NCBI RefSeq assembly: GCF_026342015.1
Contig: NZ_JAPENL010000002.1
Span: 253,001 to 317,000 of the forward strand
Source of the DNA: Micromonospora lupini
GTDB taxonomy: Bacteria; Actinomycetota; Actinomycetes; Mycobacteriales; Micromonosporaceae
Length of the DNA: 64,000 nucleotides
Reading direction: 5' to 3'
Part shown: piece after piece, positions 43,193 through 51,199 of the stretch
How positions within the stretch are numbered: the first letter of the stretch is position 1
Layout: the number at the start of each line of letters is the position of its first letter
The notes under the pieces: model-generated
Database searches by the model: none
What the model saw: the letters and a program-made list of their open reading frames with translations, nothing else
What the model was told of the DNA's origin: nothing
Made by a program: the position numbers and the translations under genes

Positions 43193-45262
43193 GTGGCTCG
43201 CAGTGTGTATCTGACAAGCGTCGGTTCGGGCGGGGGCAAGTCGACGATCGCCCTCGGGCTGGCCGAGTTGCTGTCGCGACAGGTGGGGCGGATCGGCGTG
43301 TTCCGACCGCTGGTCCCCGACGCCGTCCCGGACCCGATCCTCGCCCTGCTCAGCGAGCGGTACCGGGTCGAACTGCCGCTGTCGGAGCTGGCCGGGGCGA
43401 CGTACGCCGAGGCAGCCGCGCTGGTGGCCGACGGCCGCCGCGAGGAGCTGATCTCCATCGTGGTGGAGCGTTACCGGGCGGTGGAGCGGCAGTGCCCGGC
43501 GGTGGTCGTGGTGGGCAGTGACTTCGACGAGCCGGGCGACCCGGCGCACCCCCGCGAGCTGGCCTTCAACGCCCGGCTGGCCACCGAGTTCGGCAGCGTG
43601 GTGGTGCCTGTGGTGGACGGCTACGAACAGGAGCCCGCGGCCGTCGCGGCGGCCATGCGGGGGGCGTACCACGATGTGGCAGACCTGGGCGCGACGGTGC
43701 TGGCGGTGATCGCCAACCGGGTGTCCGAGCCGATGACGCTGCCGGAGCTGCCCGTGCCGGCGTACGCCATCCCGGAGGTGCCGAGCGTGTCGGCGCCGAC
43801 GGTGGCCGAGGTGGCGGCGGCGCTCGGCGCGACCCTGCTGGCCGGGGACGACGCCGCGCTCGGGCGGGACGTGCTGGACTTCGTGGTCGGCGCGGCGCAC
43901 GTGCCGACCCTGCTGGGTCACCTCACCGAGGGCGCTCTGGTGATCACCCCCGGAGACCGGGCCGACCTGCTCGTCGCCGCCAGCGCGGCGCACGTGGCCG
44001 GGCAGGTGTCCGTGGCCGGGCTCGTGCTCACCCTTGGCGAGCAGCCCGACCCCCGGGTGATGCGGCTGGTGGAGGGCCTGAACACCGGCCTGGCGGTGCT
44101 CTCCGTGGTCAGCGACAGCTACGACACGGTGGCCGCGTCCAGCCGGATCGAGGGGCGGCCCAGCATCGCCAACCCACGCAAGGTGGAGGCCGCGCTCGGC
44201 GCGTTCGAGCGCTGCGTGGACACCGACGACCTGGCCCGCCGGCTGCGGGTCAGCCGGTCGGCGCGGGTCACCCCGCTGATGTTCGAGAACGAGCTGATCG
44301 ACCGGGCCCGCTCGAAGCCCCGGCACCTCGTGCTGCCGGAGGGCGCCGAGGAGCGCATCCTGCGGGCGGCCGAGATCCTGCTGCGCCGGGGCGTGGCCGA
44401 CCTGACGCTGCTGGGCCGCCCGGACGACATCGCCCGGCGCACCCGCGAGCTGGGCATCGACCTCGGCGACGCGCGGCTCGTCGACCCGGCCACCAGCGGG
44501 TGGCGCGACGAGTTCGCTGCCGAGTACGCGCGGCTGCGCGCCCACCGGGGCGTCACCTCCGAGTTGGCACACGACATCGTGGCCCAGCCCAACTACTTCG
44601 GGACGCTCATGGTGGCCGCCGGGTACGCCGACGGCATGGTCTCCGGCGCCACGCACACCACTGCCGCCACCATCCGACCCGCGTTCGAGATCATCCGTAC
44701 CGTGCCGGAGGTCTCGGTGGCCTCCAGCGTCTTCTTCATGCTCCTCGCCGACCGGGTGCTGGTCTACGGCGACTGCGCGGTCAACCGCGACCCGGACGCC
44801 CCCCAGCTCGCCGACATCGCGATCTCGTCGGCCGACACCGCCGCCCGCTTCGGCATCGAACCCCGGGTGGCCATGCTGTCGTACTCCACCGACAGCTCCG
44901 GCGCGGGCGCGGACGTGGAGAAGGTCGCCGCGGCCACCGCGCTGGTCCGGGAGCGTCGGCCCGATCTGCTTGTCGAGGGACCGATCCAGTACGACGCGGC
45001 GATCGACCCCGCGGTGGCGGCGACGAAGCTGCCCGACAGTCCGGTCGCCGGCCAGGCCACGGTCTTCATCTTCCCGGACCTGAACACGGGCAACAACACG
45101 TACAAGGCGGTGCAGCGCTCGGCCGGGGCGGTCGCCGTCGGCCCGGTCATGCAGGGCCTACGCCGGCCGGTGAACGACCTGTCCCGCGGCGCCACAGTGC
45201 CGGACATCGTGAACACGGTGGCGATCACCGCCATCCAGGCGGCCGTCGAGGAGACGTCATGA
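43193..45262 (+). CDS. pta: phosphate acetyltransferase
   Basis: A 689-residue long-form Pta converting acetyl-CoA and phosphate to acetyl phosphate. The N-terminal P-loop domain (G-S-G-G-G-K-S-T near residue 9, BioD-like), the middle DRTGG domain, and the C-terminal catalytic domain from about residue 355 (L-V-L-P-E-G, then G-M-V-S-G-A-T-H-T-T) match E. coli-type Pta. It overlaps ackA by ATGA, the classical acetate overflow pair. The GTG appears leaderless. Confidence 0.95.
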   Translation: MARSVYLTSVGSGGGKSTIALGLAELLSRQVGRIGVFRPLVPDAVPDPILALLSERYRVELPLSELAGATYAEAAALVADGRREELISIVVERYRAVERQCPAVVVVGSDFDEPGDPAHPRELAFNARLATEFGSVVVPVVDGYEQEPAAVAAAMRGAYHDVADLGATVLAVIANRVSEPMTLPELPVPAYAIPEVPSVSAPTVAEVAAALGATLLAGDDAALGRDVLDFVVGAAHVPTLLGHLTEGALVITPGDRADLLVAASAAHVAGQVSVAGLVLTLGEQPDPRVMRLVEGLNTGLAVLSVVSDSYDTVAASSRIEGRPSIANPRKVEAALGAFERCVDTDDLARRLRVSRSARVTPLMFENELIDRARSKPRHLVLPEGAEERILRAAEILLRRGVADLTLLGRPDDIARRTRELGIDLGDARLVDPATSGWRDEFAAEYARLRAHRGVTSELAHDIVAQPNYFGTLMVAAGYADGMVSGATHTTAATIRPAFEIIRTVPEVSVASSVFFMLLADRVLVYGDCAVNRDPDAPQLADIAISSADTAARFGIEPRVAMLSYSTDSSGAGADVEKVAAATALVRERRPDLLVEGPIQYDAAIDPAVAATKLPDSPVAGQATVFIFPDLNTGNNTYKAVQRSAGAVAVGPVMQGLRRPVNDLSRGATVPDIVNTVAITAIQAAVEETS

Positions 45263-46374
45263 GTCGGGTGCTGGTGCTCAACTGCGGGTCTTCGTCGGTG
45301 AAGTGGCGTCACTATGACGGGGACCGGACCGTCGACCAGGGCACCGTCGAGCGGGTCGGTGAGCCCGGCGGCGGCCCGGCGGACCACGCCAGCGCCGTCC
45401 GGCAGATCCTGGCCGGGCTGGACCTGACCGGGCTGGCGGCGGTCGGGCACCGGGTGGTGCACGGCGGCCGGACGTTCAGCGCACCAGCGCTGATCGACGA
45501 CACGGTGCTGGCCGCGATCAAGGACCTGGTCCCGCTCGCCCCGCTGCACAACCCGGCCAACCTGGCCGGCATCGAGGTGGCGCGGGCCGCCCTGCCGGAC
45601 GTCGCGCAGGTCGCCGTCTTCGACACGGCGTTCCACCACACCCTGCCGGAGGCCGCCGCGACCTACGCGATCGACAGGGACACCGCGCAGCGGTACGACA
45701 TCCGCCGGTACGGCTTCCACGGCACCTCGCACGCGTACGTCTCCCGGCGTGCCGCCGAGCTGCTGGACCGCCCGTACGACAAGCTCAACACCATCACCCT
45801 GCACCTGGGCAACGGTGCCAGCGCCTGCGCGGTGGCGAACGGCCGCAGCGTCGCCACCTCGATGGGGATGTCCCCGCTCGAAGGGCTCGTGATGGGCACC
45901 CGCAGCGGCGACCTCGACCCGACGGTGATCTTCCACCTGCGGCGGGAGGGCGGCCTGTCTGTCGACGACATCGACGACCTGCTCAACCACCGCAGCGGCC
46001 TACTCGGGTTGACAGGCGCCAACGACATGCGTGAGGTGCTCCAACGCCGGGCGGCCGGGGACCCGGCAGCCGCGCTTGCCTTCGACGTGTACTGCCGGCG
46101 GATCACCGGGTACGTGGGCGCGTACTACGCGCTGCTCGGCCACGTGGACGCGATCGCGTTCACCGCCGGCGTGGGTGAGCACGCCGCGCCCGTCCGGGCT
46201 GCCGCGCTGGCCGGGCTGACCCGGCTCGGCATCACCGTCGACGAGGCACGCAACAACGGCGACGGCGACCGGCTGATCTCGCCGGACGGCGCCGAGGTGA
46301 GCGTCTGCGTCATCCGCACCGACGAGGAATGGGAGATCGCCCGGGAGACCCGGGACGTGGTCGGGGCGGCCTGA
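45259..46374 (+). CDS. ackA: acetate kinase
   Basis: A 371-residue ASKHA-fold kinase making ATP and acetate from acetyl phosphate. N-C-G-S-S-S-V-K at the N-terminus, F-D-T-A-F-H-H-T, G-F-H-G-T-S-H-A-Y, H-L-G-N-G-A-S and G-T-R-S-G-D-L-D-P are intact. It is translationally coupled to pta. A few residues short of E. coli AckA but with no missing motif. Confidence 0.95.
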   Translation: MSRVLVLNCGSSSVKWRHYDGDRTVDQGTVERVGEPGGGPADHASAVRQILAGLDLTGLAAVGHRVVHGGRTFSAPALIDDTVLAAIKDLVPLAPLHNPANLAGIEVARAALPDVAQVAVFDTAFHHTLPEAAATYAIDRDTAQRYDIRRYGFHGTSHAYVSRRAAELLDRPYDKLNTITLHLGNGASACAVANGRSVATSMGMSPLEGLVMGTRSGDLDPTVIFHLRREGGLSVDDIDDLLNHRSGLLGLTGANDMREVLQRRAAGDPAAALAFDVYCRRITGYVGAYYALLGHVDAIAFTAGVGEHAAPVRAAALAGLTRLGITVDEARNNGDGDRLISPDGAEVSVCVIRTDEEWEIARETRDVVGAA

Positions 46375-46404
46375 CGCCGCCACGACCCGTCCAGGCGGGC
46401 CCGA

Positions 46405-46578
46405 TCAGCGCATCGCCAACCAGGCGACGACTGCCACCAGCAGCACGACGACGACCGCCGCACCGACGATGAGCGGCAGGCGGGACGGCGCCTCCGCCGG
46501 ACCGGCGGCCTCCGGCGTCTGGGTGAAGGCGCGGAACGCCTCGGTGTTGCCGCTGGGGTCGGTGTAGTTCTCAGCCAT
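46405..46578 (-). CDS. small single-span membrane protein
   Basis: A 57-residue protein from ATG 46578: a polar N-terminus (Y-T-D-P-S-G-N-T-E-A-F-R-A-F) followed by one membrane helix (about 33-55) ending A-M-R. No family recognised; short bitopic proteins of this kind are widespread in actinobacteria. TAGGGT ends 7 nt before the ATG, so the message may be leaderless. It converges on ackA. Confidence 0.65.
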   Translation of the reverse strand: MAENYTDPSGNTEAFRAFTQTPEAAGPAEAPSRLPLIVGAAVVVVLLVAVVAWLAMR

Positions 46579-46735
46579 GTCGGTGACCCTAGCGAAGCCT
46601 GTCGCGGCGCACCGCCCCCGCCTCCGCCGTCGGAAGGGGTCGAGCCGGCCGGCGGAGGTGACCCGACCGGGTGGCGGGCAGAGCCGGGCCGGACGGCGGG
46701 GTCGCCGGACGCGCCCGGGCACCTACGGTGAGACG

Positions 46736-46897
46736 GTGGGGCGGGACGGCTCGCCGGTTGCGCACCGGCCAGCGCCGTGGCGGGCGGTCCACCGGGCCGC
46801 AGCCGCGCGCCGAGCGCCCGAGGGGTCGTACGTCGTCGGCGTGCGTACGCTCACCCTCGATCCGCGCTCGGCGCGCCCCGCCCGGACGTGCCGCTAG
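46736..46897 (+). CDS. possible small protein, tentative
   Basis: A 53-codon frame from GTG 46736 that is Arg/Ala/Pro-rich without hydrophobic or catalytic features. TACGGT ends 6 nt before the GTG, the spacing seen at several nearby leaderless starts, and its TAG stop forms the first three bases of the next gene's TAGGGT box. Composition alone does not prove coding; it may be chance. Confidence 0.25.
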   Translation: MGRDGSPVAHRPAPWRAVHRAAAARRAPEGSYVVGVRTLTLDPRSARPARTCR

Positions 46898-46900
46898 GGT
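46895..46900 (+). promoter_or_regulatory. -10-like TAGGGT, 6 nt before GTG 46907
   Basis: TAGGGT, 6-nt gap, then the start of the nucleotidyltransferase-like gene. Confidence 0.5.
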
Positions 46901-46906
46901 GCCCCC

Positions 46907-47452
46907 GTGGACGATCTCGTGCAACGCCAGTTGGCGAGCATCGCCGAAGTCGTCGAGGTGGCCGGATCCGCCGGTGTCCAGGTGTGGTTGCGGGGCGGCT
47001 GGGCGATGGACTTCGCGCTCGGCGAGGTGTCCCGACCGCACGTCGACGTCGACTGGTACTGCTGGCGCGAGGACGCGGACCGGTTGGCCGCCCTCCTGCT
47101 GGCCCGGGGCTGGCGCCCCGACCCCCGGATGCCTGTCGAGTTGCAGCTCGACCTGTTCGCCGCCGACGTGGAGGTGAGCGTCGCGTACCTGGGTCGGGAC
47201 GACGCCTGTCGACCGACGGTGGGCGCCGGGTCCTGGGCCGGCACGCCGCTGCCGGCCGGGATGCTTGACGCGCCACCCGGTCGGATCGGCGCGTTGACCG
47301 TGCCGACGATCTCGGTGCCGGCCCAGATCGAGTTCAAGCAGATGTTCCCGGTGTGGATGCCGGAGCGGCCCCGCCGCCCGAAGGACACGGACGACCTGGC
47401 TCGACTGCGGGCTCTGCTTCGTCGAGCAGGTCCTCGTACACCCCGATCTTGA
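46907..47452 (+). CDS. aminoglycoside/lincosamide nucleotidyltransferase-like protein
   Basis: A 181-residue protein with the minimal nucleotidyltransferase motif G30-G31-W-A-M-D and R-P-H-V-D47-V-D49-W, as in ANT(2'')/LinB-type enzymes, and a C-terminal K-D-T-D-D-L-A-R-L-R. These adenylylate antibiotics, but most chromosomal relatives are uncharacterised, so resistance is only a possibility. Its last 119 bp overlap the 3' end of the convergent merR-type gene. The GTG start seems leaderless. Confidence 0.75.
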   Translation: MDDLVQRQLASIAEVVEVAGSAGVQVWLRGGWAMDFALGEVSRPHVDVDWYCWREDADRLAALLLARGWRPDPRMPVELQLDLFAADVEVSVAYLGRDDACRPTVGAGSWAGTPLPAGMLDAPPGRIGALTVPTISVPAQIEFKQMFPVWMPERPRRPKDTDDLARLRALLRRAGPRTPRS

Positions 47453-47795
47453 AGCCGATCAGGTCCAGGCACTGGGTGAGCCTGCCCATCTGGCCGGTGA
47501 CGCGCTCCCGGTGCTCGCGCAGGAGGGCGAGCCGTTCCTCCTCGTTGCCGGCGCCCTCCCGGACGAGGTCGGCGTACCGGCGGAGCGCGGGCAACGGCAT
47601 GCCCGAGGCGCGGAGGATGATGCAGACGGTCAGCCAGTCCACGTCGTCCTGGCTGTAGACGCGACGCCCGCCGGTCCCACGGCGTACGGGTTCGACGAAG
47701 ACGCCCTCCTGCTCGTAGAAGCGCAGGGCGTGCACGCTCAAGCCGGTGCGTTCGGCGACCTGCCCGATGCTCAGACTCACGGTGTCCTCGGCCAT
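47334..47795 (-). CDS. MerR-family transcriptional regulator
   Basis: A 153-residue regulator with the MerR winged helix (S-I-G-Q-V-A-E-R-T-G-L-S-V-H-A-L-R-F-Y-E), a dimerisation helix and a C-terminal Pro/Ala/Gly tail. The tail (about 25 residues) is read from DNA shared with the nucleotidyltransferase-like gene, and homology probably ends near D-L-L-D-E. TACCCT sits 7 nt before the ATG. It is divergent from an aldo/keto reductase whose promoter has the MerR-type 19-bp spacer. No metal- or redox-binding cysteines are present in the usual places, so the effector is probably organic. Confidence 0.88.
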   Translation of the reverse strand: MAEDTVSLSIGQVAERTGLSVHALRFYEQEGVFVEPVRRGTGGRRVYSQDDVDWLTVCIILRASGMPLPALRRYADLVREGAGNEEERLALLREHRERVTGQMGRLTQCLDLIGFKIGVYEDLLDEAEPAVEPGRPCPSGGGAAPASTPGTSA

Positions 47796-47814
47796 GCCGA
47801 GCAGGGTAACGAGG

Positions 47815-47846
47815 CTTGACCTAGAGCCGACTCAAGCTCCTAAGGT
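47815..47846 (+). promoter_or_regulatory. MerR-type promoter of the aldo/keto reductase
   Basis: -35 TTGACC (47816-47821) and -10 TAAGGT (47841-47846) are 19 bp apart, the overlong spacer that MerR proteins correct by DNA distortion. The inverted pair CTTGA (47815-47819)/TCAAG (47832-47836) lies within it. Confidence 0.65.
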
Positions 47847-47885
47847 CCCCCGTGTCCGTTACGACACCGCCAAGGGAGCATCGGC

Positions 47886-48935
47886 ATGCGCTATCGCACG
47901 CTCGGCGGCACCGGCATCGAGGTGAGCACCCACTGCCTCGGAACCATGATGTTCGGTGCCGTCGGAAACCCGGACCACGACGACTGCGTCCGCATCGTCC
48001 ACGCGGCCCTGGACCAGGGCATCAACGTCGTCGACACGGCCGACATGTACGGCCGGGGTGAGTCCGAGCAGATCGTGGGCAAGGCGCTGCGGGGGCGCCG
48101 GGACGACGTCGTCCTCGCCACCAAGGTGCACTTTCCGATGGGCGAGGGCCCCAATCAGGGGGGCAACTCGCGGCGCTGGATCCTCAAGGCGGTCGAGGGG
48201 AGCCTGCGGCGTCTGGGCACCGACTGGATCGACCTCTACCAGGTCCACCGCCCCGACCCCTCGACCGACATCGAGGAGACGCTCTCGGTGCTCACCGACC
48301 TCGTCCGCGAGGGAAAGATCCGCGCCTTCGGCTGTTCGACGTTCCCCGCCGAGGAGATCGTCGAGGCGCACCAGGTGTCCGAGCGTCGCGGCCTCGCACG
48401 CCTACGCACCGAGCAGCCGCCGTACTCGATCCTGGCCCGCGGGGTCGAGGCGTCGACCCTGCCGGTCTGTCAGCGCTACGGCATGGGGGTGCTGGTCTGG
48501 AGCCCGCTCGCCTTCGGGTTCCTCAGCGGGAAGTACCGCAGGGACCGGCCGGTCGACATGTCGACCGGGCGGGCCGCGCTCCGGCCGGCGCAGTTCGATC
48601 CCACTATCGCCGAGAACGCCGCCAAGCTCGACATCGTCGAGCAGCTCGTCGATCTCGCGGCGGGCATCGGCTGCACGCTCCCGCAGCTCGCCATCGCCTT
48701 CACCGTGGCCCACCCGGCGGTCACCTCGGCGATCATCGGACCGCGGACCATGGCGCACCTGGAGGATTTGCTCAAGGGCGCCACGCTCACCCTGGACGAC
48801 GCGACACTCGACCGGATCGACGAGATCGTGCCGCCCGGCGCCAACCGGTACGACCCCAACGCCGCCTTCCCGCCCCGTTCCCTGACCGACACCGCCCGGC
48901 GACGACGCCCGCTCGCCGACCGTGCCGCGGCCTGA
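47886..48935 (+). CDS. aldo/keto reductase
   Basis: A 349-residue NADPH-dependent (alpha/beta)8 oxidoreductase. The catalytic tetrad is D50, Y55, K80 and H121, and the C-terminal cofactor segment I-I-G-P-R-T-M-A-H-L is present. Its promoter has MerR architecture and the regulator is divergent, so expression is probably induced by the compound or stress that the MerR protein senses; carbonyl detoxification would fit. The ATG follows AGGGAG. Confidence 0.9.
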   Translation: MRYRTLGGTGIEVSTHCLGTMMFGAVGNPDHDDCVRIVHAALDQGINVVDTADMYGRGESEQIVGKALRGRRDDVVLATKVHFPMGEGPNQGGNSRRWILKAVEGSLRRLGTDWIDLYQVHRPDPSTDIEETLSVLTDLVREGKIRAFGCSTFPAEEIVEAHQVSERRGLARLRTEQPPYSILARGVEASTLPVCQRYGMGVLVWSPLAFGFLSGKYRRDRPVDMSTGRAALRPAQFDPTIAENAAKLDIVEQLVDLAAGIGCTLPQLAIAFTVAHPAVTSAIIGPRTMAHLEDLLKGATLTLDDATLDRIDEIVPPGANRYDPNAAFPPRSLTDTARRRRPLADRAAA

Positions 48936-48953
48936 GCGAGCCGATCGCGGCCC

Positions 48954-49003
48954 GGCCCGAACCAGGCGGTCGCGGCGCGGCCCGAGCCAGGCGGTCGCGG
49001 CGT
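48954..49003. repeat. two 25-bp tandem repeats
   Basis: Units 48954-48978 and 48979-49003 differ at two positions. They lie just after the aldo/keto reductase stop; role unknown. Confidence 0.75.
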
Positions 49004-49061
49004 AGGCACCGTGCGTCGAACCGCGCCGAGCCCGTCGGCGCGGCAGGGCACAATTGGCGTC

Positions 49062-50027
49062 ATGTCGCGTCGCGTCACCCCCGCGCTGCTGGCCAGCGCC
49101 CTGCTCATGGCCGGACTGGTCGGCTGCTCCGCCGACGCCCGTAAGAACGAGAGCTGGCAGGCGCCCGCCGAGCCACCGCCCGCCGCCACGCCGACGCCGC
49201 AGGTGCCCGCCGGGACCGCACCGAAGAGCGCCTTCGGCGTCGGCGTACGCCAGCTCAAGCTGAACCGGGACGGCCGTGCGCTGCCGGTGACGGTCTGGTA
49301 TCCGGCGGCCGGGAAGACCGGCGGCGCGGCGAAGCGGTCCGCGACGGCAGCGACGGGCCGGTTTCCCGTGGTCATGTTCAGCCACGGCCTCACCGGGCGG
49401 CCGGAGGACTACGCCACCCTGCTGACCCGCTGGGCGGCGGCGGGCTTCGTGGTGGCCGCGCCGACCTTCCCGCACACCTCCCGGGGCAGCGACGGCAACA
49501 TCCTCGACGTGCTCAACCAGCCGGCCGACGTGTCGTACGCGCTGACCCAGGTGTTGGCGCTCGACGGCAGGGCCGGCGACGGGCTGCGCGGCCGGCTGGC
49601 CACCGACCGGGTCGCCGCGGCCGGGCACTCGGCCGGCGGGGTCACCACAATCGGCCTCTTCACCGCCAGCCGGGACGAGCGGCTGGACGCCGGGGTGGTG
49701 TTCGCGGGCACGGCCGTCGGCGTGGGTACGGCGTTCGCGGGCGCGACCGCGCCGCAACTGTTCGTGCACGGCGAGCTGGACGAGGTGGTCGACTACGCGG
49801 CGGGCAAGGCGGCGTACGACAAGGTGCCCTGGCCGAAGGCGCTGCTCAGCCTGCCGAAGGGCGACCACGGGCGGGCGTTGCTCGGCGACGCGGCGACGCT
49901 GCGGGTCGTCGCGGACACGTCAGTCGAGTTCCTGCGCTGGTCGCTGTACGGCGACGCGGAGGCGAAGAAGCGCATCGAAACCGATGCGACACGCGGCGAC
50001 ATCGCCACCTTCGACAACCACCTCTGA
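49062..50027 (+). CDS. secreted lipoprotein, alpha/beta hydrolase (PAF-acetylhydrolase/chlorophyllase-like)
   Basis: A 321-residue protein with a lipoprotein signal peptide: basic start, hydrophobic stretch and lipobox G-L-V-G-C22. The mature part is an alpha/beta hydrolase with V-M-F-S-H-G-L-T-G for the oxyanion region and the nucleophile elbow G-H-S-A-G-G; a histidine near G-D-H-G-R would complete the triad. The substrate is unknown. CACAAT ends 7 nt before the ATG. It converges with the oxidoreductase gene across a 74-bp palindrome. Confidence 0.85.
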   Translation: MSRRVTPALLASALLMAGLVGCSADARKNESWQAPAEPPPAATPTPQVPAGTAPKSAFGVGVRQLKLNRDGRALPVTVWYPAAGKTGGAAKRSATAATGRFPVVMFSHGLTGRPEDYATLLTRWAAAGFVVAAPTFPHTSRGSDGNILDVLNQPADVSYALTQVLALDGRAGDGLRGRLATDRVAAAGHSAGGVTTIGLFTASRDERLDAGVVFAGTAVGVGTAFAGATAPQLFVHGELDEVVDYAAGKAAYDKVPWPKALLSLPKGDHGRALLGDAATLRVVADTSVEFLRWSLYGDAEAKKRIETDATRGDIATFDNHL

Positions 50028-50040
50028 TCCGCATCCCCAC

Positions 50041-50114
50041 GATCCGCGCAACATCAGGGATGTTGCTGCCTCGGCGCGCCAGGAGACAGCAGTTTCCCCG
50101 AAGTTGCGCGGATC
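50041..50114. repeat. 74-bp imperfect palindrome between convergent genes
   Basis: The ends GATCCGCGCAAC (50041-50052) and GTTGCGCGGATC (50103-50114) are perfectly complementary. The left half alone can also fold as CAACATC/GATGTTG (50049-50055 with 50059-50065). The centre is GGCGCGCC. Confidence 0.85.
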
Positions 50115-50130
50115 TTCGCGGGGCGTGGCG

Positions 50131-51084
50131 TCAGGCGGTGTGGTCGATGACGACCTTGCCGAAGGCGTCGCCGGAGTGCAGGCGGGCGAAGGCGTCCTCG
50201 ACCCGGCTGAACGGGACCACACTGTCGATCACCGGGCGGACCTCGTTCTCGGCGCAGAACGCCAGCAGCTCGTACAGCTCCCCCGGCGTGCCCATCGAGG
50301 TGCCCAGGATCTCCAACTGCATGGCGAAGACCCGGCGCAGGTTCACCGACGGCTGGTGGCCGGCGGTGGCGCCGGAGACCACGATCCGGGCCATCGGCGC
50401 GGCCGACTTCAACGAGTGGTCGAACGTCGCCGCGCCCACCGTCTCGATCACCACGTCGACCCGCTCCGGCAGCCGGGCGCCGGCCTCCAGGGCGATCGCC
50501 CCGAGCGCGGTGATCCGTTCCCGCTTGGCGGCGTCCCGGCTGGTCGCGTACACCCGCTTGCCCATCGCGAGGGCGAGCGCGACGGCGGCGGTGGCGACGC
50601 CGCCGCCCGCGCCCTGCACGAGCACGCTGTCGGCGTCCGCGACGCGGCCCTTGGTGGTCAGCATCCGCCACGCGGTCAGCCAGGCCGTGGGCAGGCACGC
50701 CGCGTCGGTCGCCGCCATGCCGTCGGGCAGTGGGATCAGGTTCGACCGGGGTACGGCGACCCGCTCGGCGAGGGTCCCGGCGAAGTGCTCGGACAGGATG
50801 GAGATCCCGCGCGGGTCACCGGGTGTGACGACCACCGGGTAGACGACCATCTCGTTGCCGTCGGCGTCCACGCCTACCGCGTCGCAGCCGAGGATCATCG
50901 GCAACTGGCCCTCGGTGAGGCCCACCCCGCGCAGCGACCAGAGGTCGTGGTGGTTGAGCGAGGTGGCCCGCACCTGCACGGTCACCCAGTCGTCCTCGGG
51001 GTGGGGCGGCTCGGGCTGCTCACCGACGGTGAGGGCGGCGAGCGGATCGGCGTCGTCGAAACGGGAGGCGAAGGCGGCACGCAT
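50131..51084 (-). CDS. zinc-binding-type alcohol dehydrogenase / quinone oxidoreductase (MDR)
   Basis: A 317-residue medium-chain dehydrogenase/reductase. The N-terminal GroES-like domain has N-H-H-D-L-W and G-C-D-A-V-G, and the Rossmann domain has V-Q-G-A-G-G-G-V-A-T. The cysteines of the structural zinc lobe are absent, placing it in the zinc-free quinone-oxidoreductase branch. It would reduce quinones or enones with NADPH. TACCGT lies 7 nt before the ATG. Confidence 0.87.
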   Translation of the reverse strand: MRAAFASRFDDADPLAALTVGEQPEPPHPEDDWVTVQVRATSLNHHDLWSLRGVGLTEGQLPMILGCDAVGVDADGNEMVVYPVVVTPGDPRGISILSEHFAGTLAERVAVPRSNLIPLPDGMAATDAACLPTAWLTAWRMLTTKGRVADADSVLVQGAGGGVATAAVALALAMGKRVYATSRDAAKRERITALGAIALEAGARLPERVDVVIETVGAATFDHSLKSAAPMARIVVSGATAGHQPSVNLRRVFAMQLEILGTSMGTPGELYELLAFCAENEVRPVIDSVVPFSRVEDAFARLHSGDAFGKVVIDHTA

Positions 51085-51110
51085 GATCGGCACGGTAACA
51101 AGCTGAGCGC

Positions 51111-51145
51111 GCGTTAAGAAGGGCCCCTTCCTGGTGAGAGGGCCC
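51111..51145. repeat. GTTAAGAAGGGCCCC-type intergenic element
   Basis: GAAGGGCCCCTTC (51118-51130) is almost palindromic and GGGCCC recurs at 51140-51145. I recall similar GTTAAGAAGGGGCCC elements scattered in Micromonosporaceae genomes; copy number here is unknown. Confidence 0.4.
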
Positions 51146-51199
51146 CGGCGCGTGGGCCGGCGGCGCATGCTGCGCCGGAGCGCCTCCGGCCGACGCGTC

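Larger units (their letters stand above)
46579..46906. other. GC-rich intergenic region
   Basis: A 328-bp stretch between divergent genes. It holds the promoters of both, and one possible small open frame at 46736-46897. No RNA gene or clear palindrome was found. Confidence 0.5.

Noticed and set aside
46907..47452. An antibiotic resistance island containing the nucleotidyltransferase-like gene
   Set aside because: No mobile element, attachment site or compositional break flanks it; a single chromosomal homologue does not indicate acquired resistance.
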